Assembly: GCF_022867865.1 (NCBI RefSeq)
Contig: NZ_JALIEC010000001.1
Coordinates: 664,501 to 728,500, forward strand
DNA from: Phaeobacter sp. J2-8
Lineage (GTDB): Bacteria > Pseudomonadota > Alphaproteobacteria > Rhodobacterales > Rhodobacteraceae
DNA length: 64,000 bases
Reading direction: 5' to 3'
In this document: in pieces, positions 43,331 to 53,278 of the stretch
Layout: every line of letters begins with the position of its first letter
Numbering within the stretch: the first letter of the stretch is position 1
Made by a program: the position numbers and the translations under genes
Notes under the pieces: model-generated
What the model saw: the letters and a program-made list of their open reading frames with translations, nothing else
What the model was told of the DNA's origin: nothing
Databases searched by the model: none

Positions 43331-44938
43331 TCACTGCCGCTTTGGACGCCCGGCTGTCACGGGTTCGTCATCTGGGTCCGCATCGATGCGATCAACAACT
43401 TTCTTGAGCTGTCTGCCGACAAACCGGCTCGGGCGTGAGGTGGCGACCTTGTATCCCATTTCTGCCAGATCAACGGTCGCCTTGAGCGATCCGGTGATGG
43501 CAACGCCAATGCCCTCTTCGATGGCCTCTGCCTTGTCCATGCCTGCGCGATGTTGGTCGATGGCGTGGTTGATGCCGCGCAAAGAGGCGAGGATGCCAAG
43601 ACCACCCAGCCCGCTCAGGACCGCGTCTGCGCCCGCATCGGCAACGTCGATGACAGTCCCGCCAAGGGCCAGAGAGGCGGCGGTATCCAGCTCTACATTG
43701 CTGATCCCGCCATCAATTGCGCCCGTTGCTTCGGCGACCTCACTTGTTGCGATCACGGGGATCGCCGGATCCACGCTTTCGATATAAGCCACGCTGTCGG
43801 TTGCCTTGATCTGATATGCCACGCCGTCGACAACGATATCGGTATCGGGCGTGTTGAAATGGGCGTGCAGGGCGCCGCCGGTGGCATCGGCGACATGGCT
43901 TTCGAACAGCGCACCCTTTGTCAGCGCAGTCAGGCCGACCAGACTTTCGCTGGGCATGGTCAGACATTGCAGCCAAATTTCGAAATCCGTCAGCCCGGCA
44001 TAATTGCCATTCACCGAACGCAGCGCGTCAAAGACCGCGTTGGCCTGCGCGACATCATTCCAGGCGGACACCGGCAGCGATAGCGCGCCGAGCATGAGCG
44101 CATGCTGGGCCAGGGCGTCATCGTCAAACGGAACATTGCGTGCCTCGGGGATGGCAAGGGCCGCGCGGGCCTGAGAGGTGGCCAATCGTTCCTCGGCGCG
44201 GGCCTTGGCGCTGTCGAATTGGGCTTCTGCTGTCTTGATTGCAGCGGCATTGCTTGCAAGGAAATACCGCACATCCACTTCCAGCTTTTCGATATCACGA
44301 TCCATTTTGCGATAGTCGGGATAATCGTAGTTCAGTTTCTGCCACCAGGACGCATCCTTGAGGATTTCCTCGACATCAAGTTCCAGCTGCCTTCTGCGCG
44401 CCTTGACGTATTTCAGGTTCTGCACAGCCGCATCCCGCGCGGACAATTTGGGATGCGCGGCCCTGGATGCCGCGATCCGCGACAAGGCTCTTTTGCGCAT
44501 TTTGGCAAATTGGTCTTTCAGGGCTTCGCCACGCCGTCTTTTGGTTTGCGCCTCTTTGGCCCGCTCCAGCTGCGCTTCAATCGCGGGGCGGTGATGGTGG
44601 ATCAACGGCCCGAAAAGCGGGTGGTGGTCCAGCTCAGGCAGGTTGCGAAGCCCCGCAAGAATGACATCGGGGTCGGTTTCCTGCTGCAAGCTGTGCAATG
44701 CGTTTGCCAGAGTGCGATGCCGTATTTGCCGCCTGCGCACATGTATCGCCCAGTATGCGGCGCAGAGCGTTCCGCCGACCAAGGCCGCGAAGGGCAGCAA
44801 GGCGCTGGAAATGACGCCGGTGTCGAGGCTCGCGCGGGCGGCGGGCAACAGGAGCAGGGCGCCAAAACCGAACAAGGCGGCCAAGGTGACGGCGCGCCAG
44901 AGATGGCGGTTCAGGGTTTTCCGGATCTCGTTAGTCAT
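43331..44938 (-). CDS. membrane-anchored coiled-coil protein with nuclease-like motif
   Basis: The product is 535 residues. Two membrane helices at about 15-35 and 44-66 are followed by a long charged coiled coil (about 75-265). A C-terminal region holds Glu346 (KGALFESHVADATGG), Asp367 (TPDTDIVVDG) and Gln376-x-Lys378 (VAYQIKAT). E...D...QxK on two adjacent strands is the pattern of PD-(D/E)xK nucleases. After it come glycine-rich hydrophobic helices (VLSGLGGLGILASLRGI). I do not recognise the whole protein. A membrane-tethered nuclease or a phage-defence effector is possible. It is monocistronic, between the R-M island and a TonB receptor. Confidence 0.65.
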   Translation of the reverse strand: MTNEIRKTLNRHLWRAVTLAALFGFGALLLLPAARASLDTGVISSALLPFAALVGGTLCAAYWAIHVRRRQIRHRTLANALHSLQQETDPDVILAGLRNLPELDHHPLFGPLIHHHRPAIEAQLERAKEAQTKRRRGEALKDQFAKMRKRALSRIAASRAAHPKLSARDAAVQNLKYVKARRRQLELDVEEILKDASWWQKLNYDYPDYRKMDRDIEKLEVDVRYFLASNAAAIKTAEAQFDSAKARAEERLATSQARAALAIPEARNVPFDDDALAQHALMLGALSLPVSAWNDVAQANAVFDALRSVNGNYAGLTDFEIWLQCLTMPSESLVGLTALTKGALFESHVADATGGALHAHFNTPDTDIVVDGVAYQIKATDSVAYIESVDPAIPVIATSEVAEATGAIDGGISNVELDTAASLALGGTVIDVADAGADAVLSGLGGLGILASLRGINHAIDQHRAGMDKAEAIEEGIGVAITGSLKATVDLAEMGYKVATSRPSRFVGRQLKKVVDRIDADPDDEPVTAGRPKRQ

Positions 44939-45400
44939 GGCTGTCCTTCACCCGGTCACGCAACAAACCGTCCAAGGCATGGCTGTGCACATGTCTTGTT
45001 CCAAAGAGGATGATTTAAGTCGGTTTCGGTGACGATCTGGCTGGCAACACGCGCTCAAACCTCTTGGTGACTGGTTGTTTTGACCATGACAGCATCGTCC
45101 TTGATTTCGCAATCCATCCGACAAACAGATTTTGCATCAGTTGCTTGGATGGAACCCTTGCGGGCCATCTCTGGCGTGGTCCGCGTCTGGGAATGGCATT
45201 TTCCGGGGAGAGGGCGGTTTGCCGCAATCTGCGAACAATGCTCCGGGCGCGCAATGCAATTCATGCTGCGCCATAGCGTAATTCTGTCTGCCTGACCTTG
45301 ATCCTACAAAAATACTAAGGTATTTGCGGCCAAAATGATCGCAGCCAGACTACCGTTCCCTATCGGTCACCAGCCACGTGAAAAACTGAAAGGGAACAGA
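44939..45400. other. intergenic region upstream of the TonB receptor
   Basis: No coding evidence. AAATAC-TAAG-GTATTT at 45310-45325 is a perfect-arm palindrome 75 bases before the receptor start and may be an iron-regulator or activator site. Confidence 0.4.
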
Positions 45401-47326
45401 ATGAACCATCTGAGATCACGCAGCGTGTTGCTGCTTGGAACCTGCCTTTTTGCTGGCACTGTTGCGGCCCAGGACGCCGATCCGCTTTTCCTTGGGACGT
45501 TGCGTATTGATTTGGCCGCGGCGCAGAACCTGTTGGGCAATGACGAGATCACCGAAGAAGAGCTTGCCGATCGCAACCCATCGACCGTCAAGGACGTGTT
45601 TGTTGGCGAATCTTCGGTGTCGGTCAGCGGTGGCGCGGCAATGGCGCAAAAGGTCATGGTGAACGGGATCGAAGAAAGCCAGCTGGCGGTCACCATCGAC
45701 GGGGCACGTCAAAACAAGGGCGCCTTTCACCACACTGGCAACGTTCTGCTTGATCCGGCGTTGTTGAAGTCGGTTGCGGTCAGCGAGGGGCTGGCACCGG
45801 CGGATGCGGGCCCCGGTGCGCTTGGCGGCGCATTGGCCTATACCACCAAGGACGCCGGCGACCTTCTGGCGCCGGATGATACCTTTGGCGGGCGGCTGTC
45901 GCTGACGACGGGCACCAATGGCACGGGGCTGCGCAGTTCGCTTGCGCTCTATGGTGTGACGGGCGGTTTTGACTGGCTGCTCAGCGGGACACTGCAAGAA
46001 GGCGACGACTACGAAGACGGCGATGGCGACCGCATCGACGGCACCGGCGCAGAGCTGTCGGATTATATGGTCAAGCTCGGCTTCACCTCCGACACCGGCA
46101 AGCGGCTGGCCTTTTCCGCCTCCCAAACCGAAGACACCGGCCCGCGCGCGTCGCAGGGGGGCTTCATTCGCTCGGATTTCGCCGGGTTGACCAGCCCCGC
46201 GCGCCCGACAGACATCATCGACGGCTATGCGCGCCGCAGCTCTTATACCTTGACCTATAGTGACACGCAGCCACAGGGCAATTTCGCCCCCTATCTGCAA
46301 CTGACCTATAACGAGCAGGAAGTGGATGTTGGCGACGTCACCGGCGTCAACAAAAGCCTGTCAGGCACGGCCAAAAACGAATGGCAATTGGGCAATGGCA
46401 CCCTGACCGCAGGCATGGATTTCTTTGACGAAACCGCCGAAGCAACCGAAGGCGCCGATGGCGCGGAAAGCCGCTTCAACTTTGGTCTTTTTGCACAGGC
46501 GCGGCAGGATTTGACCGACCGCATCTCGGTCAGCTACGGCGGACGGTATGATTTCCAGCGCTTCGAGGGGGCCGACGGCAGCGATTTCGAAGAGGGCGGC
46601 GCAAGTGTGAATGCCGCTGTTGACGTTCTGTTGACAGACGGGCTGTCGCTGAACGCCGGGATCGCCTCGACCTGGGGCGGGTTCGCGCTGGGCGAGGCCG
46701 CCCTCGTGAACTATCGCACGGATTGGAACTATGATGGTTTCGCCTCGACGCGGGCGCATTCGGCGCGCATTGGTTTGCGCTATGACACCGGGCCTTGGGC
46801 CTTTGGCGGGGCTTTGTTCCATACTGAAATCAACGATGTATCCGCCATTTTGCCAAGCGGTGGCAATCGCGGTGCGTTGACCGACATGACGTCGCAGGGC
46901 TTTGACGGTTCGATCAGCTACACAGGCGCGCGGGGCTTTGCCAAGCTGAACTATACCTTTGCGGATGTGCAGCTGGACGACGATGAAATCGCCACCACGG
47001 CCTATTACTTTGGCCGTCCGATGGGGCATATCATTGCCTTGGAGGCCGGGTATGACCTGAGCGACGAATGGCGGATCGGCGGCAATGCCGAAGTCGCGCT
47101 GGAGAACAAGATCGGGTCTCTGGATCTTCCGGCCTATGAGGTCGCAAATGTCTTTGCCAGCTATGCGCCCACGGCGGTGGAGGGGCTGGAAATCCGGCTT
47201 GGCATCGACAACCTGTTCGACGCGACTTACGCCAGCCGAAGCAGCGACGGGCTGGATCTAAGCGCGATCGAGCCGTTGAATGAACCGGGGCGGACCTTCA
47301 CCCTGACGGCCAGTTTGCAGTTTTAG
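45401..47326 (+). CDS. TonB-dependent outer membrane receptor
   Basis: The product is 641 residues from ATG at 45401, with AAAGGGAAC upstream. A signal peptide (LLLGTCLFAGTVAAQ) is followed by a plug domain (STVKDVFVGESSVSVSGGAAMAQKVMVNGI, AVSEGLAPADAGPGALGGALAYTTKDA). A 22-strand-type barrel ends in GRTFTLTASLQF with the aromatic terminal residue needed for BAM insertion. Such receptors import iron chelates, haem or similar. Neighbouring ABC genes with two separate permeases point to a siderophore. The operator-like palindrome upstream suggests iron control. Confidence 0.9.
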   Translation: MNHLRSRSVLLLGTCLFAGTVAAQDADPLFLGTLRIDLAAAQNLLGNDEITEEELADRNPSTVKDVFVGESSVSVSGGAAMAQKVMVNGIEESQLAVTIDGARQNKGAFHHTGNVLLDPALLKSVAVSEGLAPADAGPGALGGALAYTTKDAGDLLAPDDTFGGRLSLTTGTNGTGLRSSLALYGVTGGFDWLLSGTLQEGDDYEDGDGDRIDGTGAELSDYMVKLGFTSDTGKRLAFSASQTEDTGPRASQGGFIRSDFAGLTSPARPTDIIDGYARRSSYTLTYSDTQPQGNFAPYLQLTYNEQEVDVGDVTGVNKSLSGTAKNEWQLGNGTLTAGMDFFDETAEATEGADGAESRFNFGLFAQARQDLTDRISVSYGGRYDFQRFEGADGSDFEEGGASVNAAVDVLLTDGLSLNAGIASTWGGFALGEAALVNYRTDWNYDGFASTRAHSARIGLRYDTGPWAFGGALFHTEINDVSAILPSGGNRGALTDMTSQGFDGSISYTGARGFAKLNYTFADVQLDDDEIATTAYYFGRPMGHIIALEAGYDLSDEWRIGGNAEVALENKIGSLDLPAYEVANVFASYAPTAVEGLEIRLGIDNLFDATYASRSSDGLDLSAIEPLNEPGRTFTLTASLQF

Positions 47327-47384
47327 GCCAAAATGACATGCTGACGGGCGGCCCCCGGGTCGCCCGTTTTGCATTGTGCCGGGG

Positions 47385-47681
47385 TCAGGCGCTTTGCCAC
47401 ACCATGCCTTTGAAATCTTCGCGAAATGCAAATGTTTCAAGGTGGCGATCAATCACACTATGGGCGGCGGGCACGTCATTTGGTTTGGACAGGGTGAACA
47501 CAACCGTCAGCCCGGTCTTATCCGCCTGCATCTTTGCGGGGCCCATTGGAAAAGCCACGGTGCCGGTTTGGTGGTCGTAATCCACATCAACTTTGTGCCC
47601 GAAATGCTTGCACAGTTGCTGGAGGTATTTTGACCCGTTGGGGGTGGCGAACGTGCCGGTTTCAGTCACGGTCAAGGGCAT
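47385..47681 (-). CDS. DUF2218-family protein
   Basis: The product is 98 residues, cytosolic. The sequence (ATPNGSKYLQQLCKHFGHKVDVDYDHQTGTVAFPMGPAKMQAD) is that of DUF2218, a small alpha/beta family often encoded next to siderophore transport genes in Proteobacteria. Its biochemical role is not established. It lies in reverse orientation between the TonB receptor and the binding protein, both of which point right. Confidence 0.8.
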   Translation of the reverse strand: MPLTVTETGTFATPNGSKYLQQLCKHFGHKVDVDYDHQTGTVAFPMGPAKMQADKTGLTVVFTLSKPNDVPAAHSVIDRHLETFAFREDFKGMVWQSA

Positions 47682-47818
47682 GGCGGTTCATCCTGATTGT
47701 TTCTGTCAGATTAAGGCTTGCAGCCGATGAACGCAATCCGCTACACCCGCCGCAATACCGCGAAGCCATGCCAGACGGACCAGCCACGCGATTGCATCTG
47801 ACCTTCAGGAGTAATTCC

Positions 47819-48724
47819 ATGCGCATGACCCTACTTGGTGGCCTTTTGGGCGCCGCTCTCGCTGTTCCGGCCTTTGCCGATGATGTTTCCGTGCAAACCG
47901 CGACCGGCGCTGTGACGGTGCAGGCCAAACCCGGAACAATCGCTGTTTTTGATGTTGCGGCGGTCGATACCATCAACGCGCTTGGTCAGAAAATCGACGG
48001 GTTGCCGAACAAACTTTATGTCAAGCGGCTTGATCCGGTGATGGAGGCCGGTGCGGTGGTTGGCACGTTGTTCGAACCCGACTTCGAAGCGTTGGCGGTG
48101 ATGCAGCCCGATCTGATTGTGGCCGGTGGGCGGTCGTCCGAACAGGTGGAAAACCTGTCCCAGATCGCGCCCACGATCGACATGACGATTTGGGGCGATG
48201 ACATGCTGGATCAAGCGCATGCGCGGATCGCGGCCTATGGCGCGATTTTCGATGTCGAAGACAAGGCCGCCGCGCTGACCGAAGAGCTGAACGCCAAGCT
48301 TGCAGAAGCGCAACGCGCGGTCGAAGGCAAAGGCAAGGCGTTGATCCTGTTGACCAATGGCAGCAAGGTGTCGGCCTATGGCCGGGGCGGGCGGTTTGGC
48401 TGGCTGCACAGCGAAATCGGCATCGAAGAAGCGGCGCAAAACGTCGAGGCGGAAACCCACGGCGAGGCGGTATCGTTTGAATTCGTCGCCGACATCAACC
48501 CCGATTGGTTGCTGGTGGTGGACCGGGGCGCCGCGATTGGCGCCGACAGTCAGGCCGCCGAGGCCACATTGGACAACCCGTTGATCGCCAAGACAACAGC
48601 GGCACAAAAGGGCCAGATCGTCTATCTTGATGCGGCGTCGCTTTATATTGCGTCGGGCGGGGCCGGGTCCGTTTTGCACACGCTGGACGAGGTGATCGCA
48701 GCCTTTGCTGGCGCGGATAGCTAA
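47819..48724 (+). CDS. siderophore ABC transporter substrate-binding protein
   Basis: The product is 301 residues from ATG at 47819, with AGGAG eight bases before. Signal peptide (MTLLGGLLGAALAVPAFAD), then a class III binding fold: PGTIAVFDVAAVDTINALG, FEPDFEALAVMQPDLIVAGGRSSEQ, a long linking helix (AAALTEELNAKLAEAQRA) and a second lobe. It resembles the YclQ/CeuA-type catecholate-siderophore binders. There is no lipobox, so it is a free periplasmic protein. It is followed two bases later by the permease gene. Confidence 0.9.
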   Translation: MRMTLLGGLLGAALAVPAFADDVSVQTATGAVTVQAKPGTIAVFDVAAVDTINALGQKIDGLPNKLYVKRLDPVMEAGAVVGTLFEPDFEALAVMQPDLIVAGGRSSEQVENLSQIAPTIDMTIWGDDMLDQAHARIAAYGAIFDVEDKAAALTEELNAKLAEAQRAVEGKGKALILLTNGSKVSAYGRGGRFGWLHSEIGIEEAAQNVEAETHGEAVSFEFVADINPDWLLVVDRGAAIGADSQAAEATLDNPLIAKTTAAQKGQIVYLDAASLYIASGGAGSVLHTLDEVIAAFAGADS

Positions 48725-48726
48725 TC

Positions 48727-49665
48727 TTGCGACAGTGGCCTTTGCTTATATGCGCGCTGATCGGGGTGAGCGGTCTCAGCCTGTTGATTGGCGCGGCGTC
48801 GTTGTCGGATGGGGATGGCGGCTGGCTTTTGATGGTCAGCCGGTTTCCCCGCACGGCGGCGGCGCTTTTGGCGGGGGCTGGGTTGGCGCTGGCCGGGGTG
48901 GTGGTGCAACAGGTGGTGCAGAACCGTTTGGTCGAACCGGCCCTGACCGGCACGCCCGAGGCGGCGATGCTGGGGTTGCTGGCGGTGACATTGATCGCGC
49001 CGGGCATGGCGATTGCGGGCAAGATGTTGGTGGCCGCCGCGGCGGCATTGGCGGGGATGGCCGGGTTTATCGCGCTGGCCAAACGGGTGCCGCGCAGTGA
49101 CCCGATGCTGTTGCCGATTGTTGGGCTGGTCTATGGCGGCATTCTGGGCGCGATTGGCATCTGGGCCGCGTGGCTGACTGATTTGATGCAATACCTTGGC
49201 ACCTGGCAATTGGGCGAATTTTCCGGCGTGATGATCGGCCGGTACGAATGGCTCTGGGCGGTCGCGGGGATGGCTGTGCTGCTTTATGCGGTGGCGGATC
49301 GGATCACGATTTTGGGGCTGGGCGAGGCGCAGGCCCGTTCGCTGGGCCTGAACTATAAACAAACCCGCGCGCTGGGGTTGGTGATTGTGTCGGTGTTGAC
49401 CGCATTGGTCATGGTGACGGTTGGGGCGTTTCCCTTTGTGGGATTGGTCGCGCCAAATCTGGTGTCGCGCTGGCGCGGCGATAACCTGCGCGCGAACCTG
49501 CCGTTGATTGCGCTTGGCGGCGGTGTGCTGGTGCTGGCGGCGGATGTGATTGGGCGGGTGATCCGCTATCCCTTTGAAATTCCGGCGGCGACGGTATTTG
49601 GCGTGTTTGGCGCATCGGTCTTCCTGTGGCTGCTTCACGCCGCGCCGAGGCGGGCCCATGGTTGA
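48727..49665 (+). CDS. iron-siderophore ABC permease, first subunit
   Basis: The product is 312 residues, FecCD/BtuC family, with about nine hydrophobic helices. Family marks include PRTAAALLAGAGLALAGVVVQQVVQNRLVEPALTG, LGLNYKQTRALGLVIVSVLTALVMVTVGAFPFVGLVAPN (BtuC-type coupling region), and the C-terminal PAATVFGVFGASVFLWLL. With the next gene it forms a heterodimeric channel. The stop of this gene overlaps the start of the second permease. Confidence 0.9.
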   Translation: MRQWPLLICALIGVSGLSLLIGAASLSDGDGGWLLMVSRFPRTAAALLAGAGLALAGVVVQQVVQNRLVEPALTGTPEAAMLGLLAVTLIAPGMAIAGKMLVAAAAALAGMAGFIALAKRVPRSDPMLLPIVGLVYGGILGAIGIWAAWLTDLMQYLGTWQLGEFSGVMIGRYEWLWAVAGMAVLLYAVADRITILGLGEAQARSLGLNYKQTRALGLVIVSVLTALVMVTVGAFPFVGLVAPNLVSRWRGDNLRANLPLIALGGGVLVLAADVIGRVIRYPFEIPAATVFGVFGASVFLWLLHAAPRRAHG

Positions 49666-50602
49666 CCGACATGTGGCGTGGTTGGCGCTGGCGCTTGTGG
49701 CGTTAAGCGCGGGGTTTTTGCTGTGGCACCTGCGCGCGCCTTATGGATTTATTTTGGAGCTGCGCGGCGCAAAGCTGGCGGCGTTGATCTGTGTCGGGGC
49801 GGCGACGGGGGCGGCCACGATCCTGTTTCAGACGGTGGCGATGAACCGGTTGCTGACGCCGGGGATCGTGGGATTTGATGCGCTGTTTGTGCTTTTGCAG
49901 ACGCTTTTGGTGGTGACCCTTGGCGGGGTTGGCGCGGCACAGATCCCCGGCGCATTGCGTTTTGTGATCGAAGCGGCGGTGTTGATGGCGGCGGCGACCG
50001 CGCTGTTTGGCGTGTTGCTGCGCCGCGACGCCGGCGATGTGACCCGGATGATCCTGACCGGGGTGATCCTTGGGGTGTTGTTGCGCGGGCTGGCTTCGAT
50101 GGTGCAGCGGATGATGGACCCGTCGGAATTTGCCGTGGTGCAACAGGCGATGTTTGCAAGCTTTGGCCGGGTGGACCTTGGACAATTGATCGCGGCGGGG
50201 CTGGTGTTGATCGCCGCGTTCGGCGCGGCGCTGCGCATGGCACCGGCGCTGGATGTGGCCGGATTGGGCCGGGGCACGGCGCGGGGGCTGGGGCTGAACC
50301 ATGATCGGGTGGTGCTTATGGCGCTGATGCTGGTGGCGGCGATGATATCGGTCTCCACCGCGCTGGTCGGGCCGATCACGTTTCTGGGCCTTTTGGCGGC
50401 CAGTCTGGCGCGGCATCTGACCGACACCCACCGCCATATCGTGTTGATTCCGGCGGCGGCGCTGATCGGGGCGCTGATCCTTGTGACCGGGCAATTCGTG
50501 TTTGAACGCCTGCTGGGCAGCCAATCGGCGCTGGCGGTGGTGGTGGAGTTCTTTGGCGGGCTGCTGTTCTTGTGGCTCGTCCTGCGCAGGAGGCAGCTAT
50601 GA
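49658..50602 (+). CDS. iron-siderophore ABC permease, second subunit
   Basis: The product is 314 residues from ATG at 49658, overlapping the first permease by eight bases; the longer open frame lies inside that gene. FecCD-type features are LRGAKLAALICVGAATGAATILFQTVAMNRLLTPGIVGFDALFVLLQTL and GPITFLGLLAASLARHLTDTHRH. Separate permease genes are usual for siderophore (FepD/FepG-like, CeuBC-like) rather than haem transporters, which as a rule use one. Confidence 0.9.
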   Translation: MVDRHVAWLALALVALSAGFLLWHLRAPYGFILELRGAKLAALICVGAATGAATILFQTVAMNRLLTPGIVGFDALFVLLQTLLVVTLGGVGAAQIPGALRFVIEAAVLMAAATALFGVLLRRDAGDVTRMILTGVILGVLLRGLASMVQRMMDPSEFAVVQQAMFASFGRVDLGQLIAAGLVLIAAFGAALRMAPALDVAGLGRGTARGLGLNHDRVVLMALMLVAAMISVSTALVGPITFLGLLAASLARHLTDTHRHIVLIPAAALIGALILVTGQFVFERLLGSQSALAVVVEFFGGLLFLWLVLRRRQL

Positions 50603-51354
50603 TCAAGGTTCGCGGGCTTGGCTATGGGGTGGGTGATACGGTGATCCTGCATGATGTGAACCTGACGCTTGCGCCGGGGGGGATCACTGCGCTGATCGGG
50701 CCGAACGGGGCGGGGAAATCATCGCTGTTGCATTGTATGGCGGGGCTGACAACGCCGACACAAGGCCGCGTCGAGATCGACGGCCTGGACCCGTTCACCG
50801 CCCGGGATGAGGCCCGCGCGCGCGCCGTGGCCCTGTTACAGCAAACGCCAGTGGTGGTCAGCCGCCTGCAGGTGCGTGAGCTGGTCAGTTTTGGCCGCTG
50901 GCCGCATCACCGGGGGCGACCGGGGCCCAAGGACATGGAAAAGGTTGAAGAGGCCCTGGAGGCCTTTTCTCTGACGGATTTTGCTGAACGGCCCTTGGAA
51001 ACCCTGTCCGGCGGCCAGCGTCAGCGGGCGTTCATCGCCATGACCTATGCACAGGATACGTCGTGGATGTTTCTGGACGAGCCGCTGAATGCGCTGGATC
51101 CACGCCATGCGCGGGATTTGATGGCGCGGTTGCATGGGCTGTCGCGCGGCCATGACCGCAGCATCGTGATAGTGATCCACGATATCAACGCGGCGGCGGG
51201 ATGGGCGGATCGGATCGTTGCGATGAAAGACGGGCGCATCGTGGCGCATGATGCCAGTGCCGCGCTGTTGACGCCCGAAACCCTGGCCGATGTATTTGAT
51301 ACCCCGTTCGAGGTGCTGCGCCACAAGGACAGGCCAGTGGTGATTTCGCGCTGA
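50599..51354 (+). CDS. iron-siderophore ABC transporter ATPase
   Basis: The product is 251 residues from ATG at 50599, with AGGAGG upstream and an ATGA overlap with the permease stop. Walker A is GPNGAGKSS, signature LSGGQRQRAFIAM, Walker B MFLDEPLNALD, and the switch His is in VIVIHDINAA. It is of the FepC/FecE type. It completes a binding protein-permease-permease-ATPase operon served by the TonB receptor at 45401. Confidence 0.93.
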   Translation: MIKVRGLGYGVGDTVILHDVNLTLAPGGITALIGPNGAGKSSLLHCMAGLTTPTQGRVEIDGLDPFTARDEARARAVALLQQTPVVVSRLQVRELVSFGRWPHHRGRPGPKDMEKVEEALEAFSLTDFAERPLETLSGGQRQRAFIAMTYAQDTSWMFLDEPLNALDPRHARDLMARLHGLSRGHDRSIVIVIHDINAAAGWADRIVAMKDGRIVAHDASAALLTPETLADVFDTPFEVLRHKDRPVVISR

Positions 51355-51490
51355 TTGCGGGCAAAGACGCCGTCACTTGCAATTGCCCCACCCGATGCCT
51401 TGCGCCTGACCTGCGAGCCGGTGGCCGACTGCAAGCGTTATGACAACCTGAGAAGATCAGAACATGGAAAGATCATAGGTGCTGGCCGCG

Positions 51491-52200
51491 ATGAGCCAGT
51501 TGAAGTTTTGCGGGATGAGGGCGGCTTATGATATGAGGTTCTCGCGACAGCTGTGAAGCGGCGACACGGGCCGCAGCAGATCGTCGGTGACCTTCTGAAC
51601 GCCGAGATAAGCGAGAAGCAGGCTCGATCGATCAAGTATCAGCTGACCATCGCTCGCCTCCCGTTAACCAAGGAGGTCGTCTAGTTGACCTTCGAAGATA
51701 CGGCGGTGAACGAGACGTGGTGCGCGTTCTGGCATCAGGCGACGTCATCGACCAGCAGCGTAACGTCGTGCTGATCAGCGGCACTGGAACTGGCAAGTCG
51801 CATCTCGCGGTTGGCAACGCTCGATCCTGCATCCGGCGCGGTAAGCGCCGCCGCTTCTTCAACGTGGTAGATCTCGTGAACAAGCTTGATGCCGAGGCCT
51901 GTTCTGACCGACACAGCCGCCCGCCGATCTCCTCTGTCGGTTCAACTTCATATTACTCGATGAACTGGGCTATCTGCAATTCGCCCAGACCGGCGGGCAG
52001 CTCTTGTTCCACATTATCAGCCGTCGCTATGAGCGAACCTTGATTATCGCGACGACCAACCTCGACTTTGGCGAATGGCCCTCCGTATTCGGCGATGCCA
52101 AGACGGCGACCAAGCTCCTCGATCGCCTCACGCATCACTGTGACATCGTCGAAACCAGCAACGAGAGCTGGCGTGCCAGACCCGCGAATAGCCGAAACTC
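51491..52200 (+). pseudogene. istB: decayed istB (IS21-family ATPase)
   Basis: Remnants read in several frames: HGPQQIVGDLLNAEISEKQARSIKYQLTIARLPLTKEV, then an in-frame stop, then QRNVVLISGTGTGKSHLAVGNAR (Walker A) with FFNVVDLVNKLDAEA. Later come the block LLDELGYL-type and [35 protein letters not shown] in other frames. This is the IstB helper ATPase of IS21 elements with several indels and stops. No istA and no IS ends were found, so it is an old fragment. Confidence 0.85.
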
Positions 52201-52255
52201 CGCTGGTCCGCCGCGGCTGCGCTGTGTCGAGGCTACACCGCATTGGGCCAGGGGC

Positions 52256-52672
52256 TCAGGCCGCGATGCCGAACAGTGAGGTGCGCGCCGCGCGTCGCAG
52301 ATCGCCGACACGGTCCCGGTTGGCCGACACCCAGGCCCGCCAGGCCATATAACCTTCGCGATTGACGCGGGCGCGTTCTTCGCCGCTCAATGCGTCATAT
52401 CTGTCGATTGTCATGCCGGGCACAAAACCGATTTTAAGCCGTTGAAAGACATGGGAACAAACGTGAATTGCGGCCCGGTCCAACGGGCGCACCCGCGCGC
52501 TTTCGGCACAGATGAAATGCGTGCGCAATTGTCGTTCATCAGGTTGCAGGTAGGCCGGGCTGTCATCGGCCCTGGCGGCAAGGCCATCCAGAAAAAAGGC
52601 CAGCACAAAAGCCAGACAAAAGGCAAGTCTCAGCGCCCCGTGTGCAACACGGGGAAAGGCGAAAGCGAACAT
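52256..52672 (-). CDS. secreted hypothetical protein
   Basis: The product is 138 residues. The N-terminus has a long hydrophobic signal ([22 protein letters not shown]). The mature part has two Cys ([24 protein letters not shown]) that may form a disulfide, and a C-terminal helical part ([19 protein letters not shown]). I do not recognise a family. It borders the istB remnant, which may have removed an upstream neighbour. Confidence 0.6.
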   Translation of the reverse strand: MFAFAFPRVAHGALRLAFCLAFVLAFFLDGLAARADDSPAYLQPDERQLRTHFICAESARVRPLDRAAIHVCSHVFQRLKIGFVPGMTIDRYDALSGEERARVNREGYMAWRAWVSANRDRVGDLRRAARTSLFGIAA

Positions 52673-52915
52673 ATCAGCGCTCCTTTGCAGTTAAGCAGGG
52701 GTAACGCCGCGTCCTCCCGATAGGCGCTAGGGTTTCGATGATGCGCCCAATCCCTGAAAAAGGATTTAAGGCGACGTTCGCAGCATAACAGAAAATGCCG
52801 CACCAGCGGACTGGGGCGGCGCAGCGGATGCTTGTGGTCGTGTATGTCGGGATGTTTGCCTGGAAAATAAGCGCGTTTGATCAAAAAGGGGGCGGAATTC
52901 CCCCCGATTTTGCGC
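52673..52915. other. intergenic region
   Basis: No coding evidence, and no clear RNA gene. Confidence 0.3.
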
Positions 52916-53173
52916 CTATGCCGCTTCTGTCGCCATCAGGCTGGTCCAGCGCGCGCCGCGTTGCGACAGCGTCTTGGTCATGCGGGTACTGAGCGAATGC
53001 CGCACCCAGGCAAGCGTGACCGCAATGCACATCAGATAGGCCCCGGCCATCAAATCGAAAACCTGCATCGACAGCACGCCGGACAGCAAATACCAGTTCG
53101 CCGCCAGAAACACCGGCACCATGGCGGTCAGCAAAAGCCAGGACCGGGCGTGTTTGATCAATGTGCGTTTCAT
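52916..53173 (-). CDS. small two-helix membrane protein
   Basis: The product is 85 residues from ATG at 53173 (MKRTLIKHARSW). Two membrane helices (LLLTAMVPVFLAANWYLLSGVL and FDLMAGAYLMCIAVTLAWV) are followed by a basic cytosolic tail. Function unknown. It lies downstream of irr on the same strand, about 100 bases away. Confidence 0.55.
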   Translation of the reverse strand: MKRTLIKHARSWLLLTAMVPVFLAANWYLLSGVLSMQVFDLMAGAYLMCIAVTLAWVRHSLSTRMTKTLSQRGARWTSLMATEAA

Positions 53174-53278
53174 GGGGGCCTCTCGCATTGCGTCTTCGGA
53201 TGCAAACTGCTGGCGAAATACGGCGGCACTTGGGCGGATCTGGGGAAAAAGCTCGATGCGGGGCCGGGTGGCGCGTGG

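Noticed and set aside
45015-45276. overlapping short frames on both strands upstream of the TonB receptor
   Set aside because: None resembles a known protein, and the region holds the receptor's promoter.
48495-49659. long antisense open frames opposite the permease genes
   Set aside because: They are Gln/His/Arg-rich shadow frames of GC-rich membrane-protein genes.
45401-51354. haem uptake (Hmu) cluster
   Set aside because: Two separate permease genes and no HmuS-like gene fit siderophore transport better.
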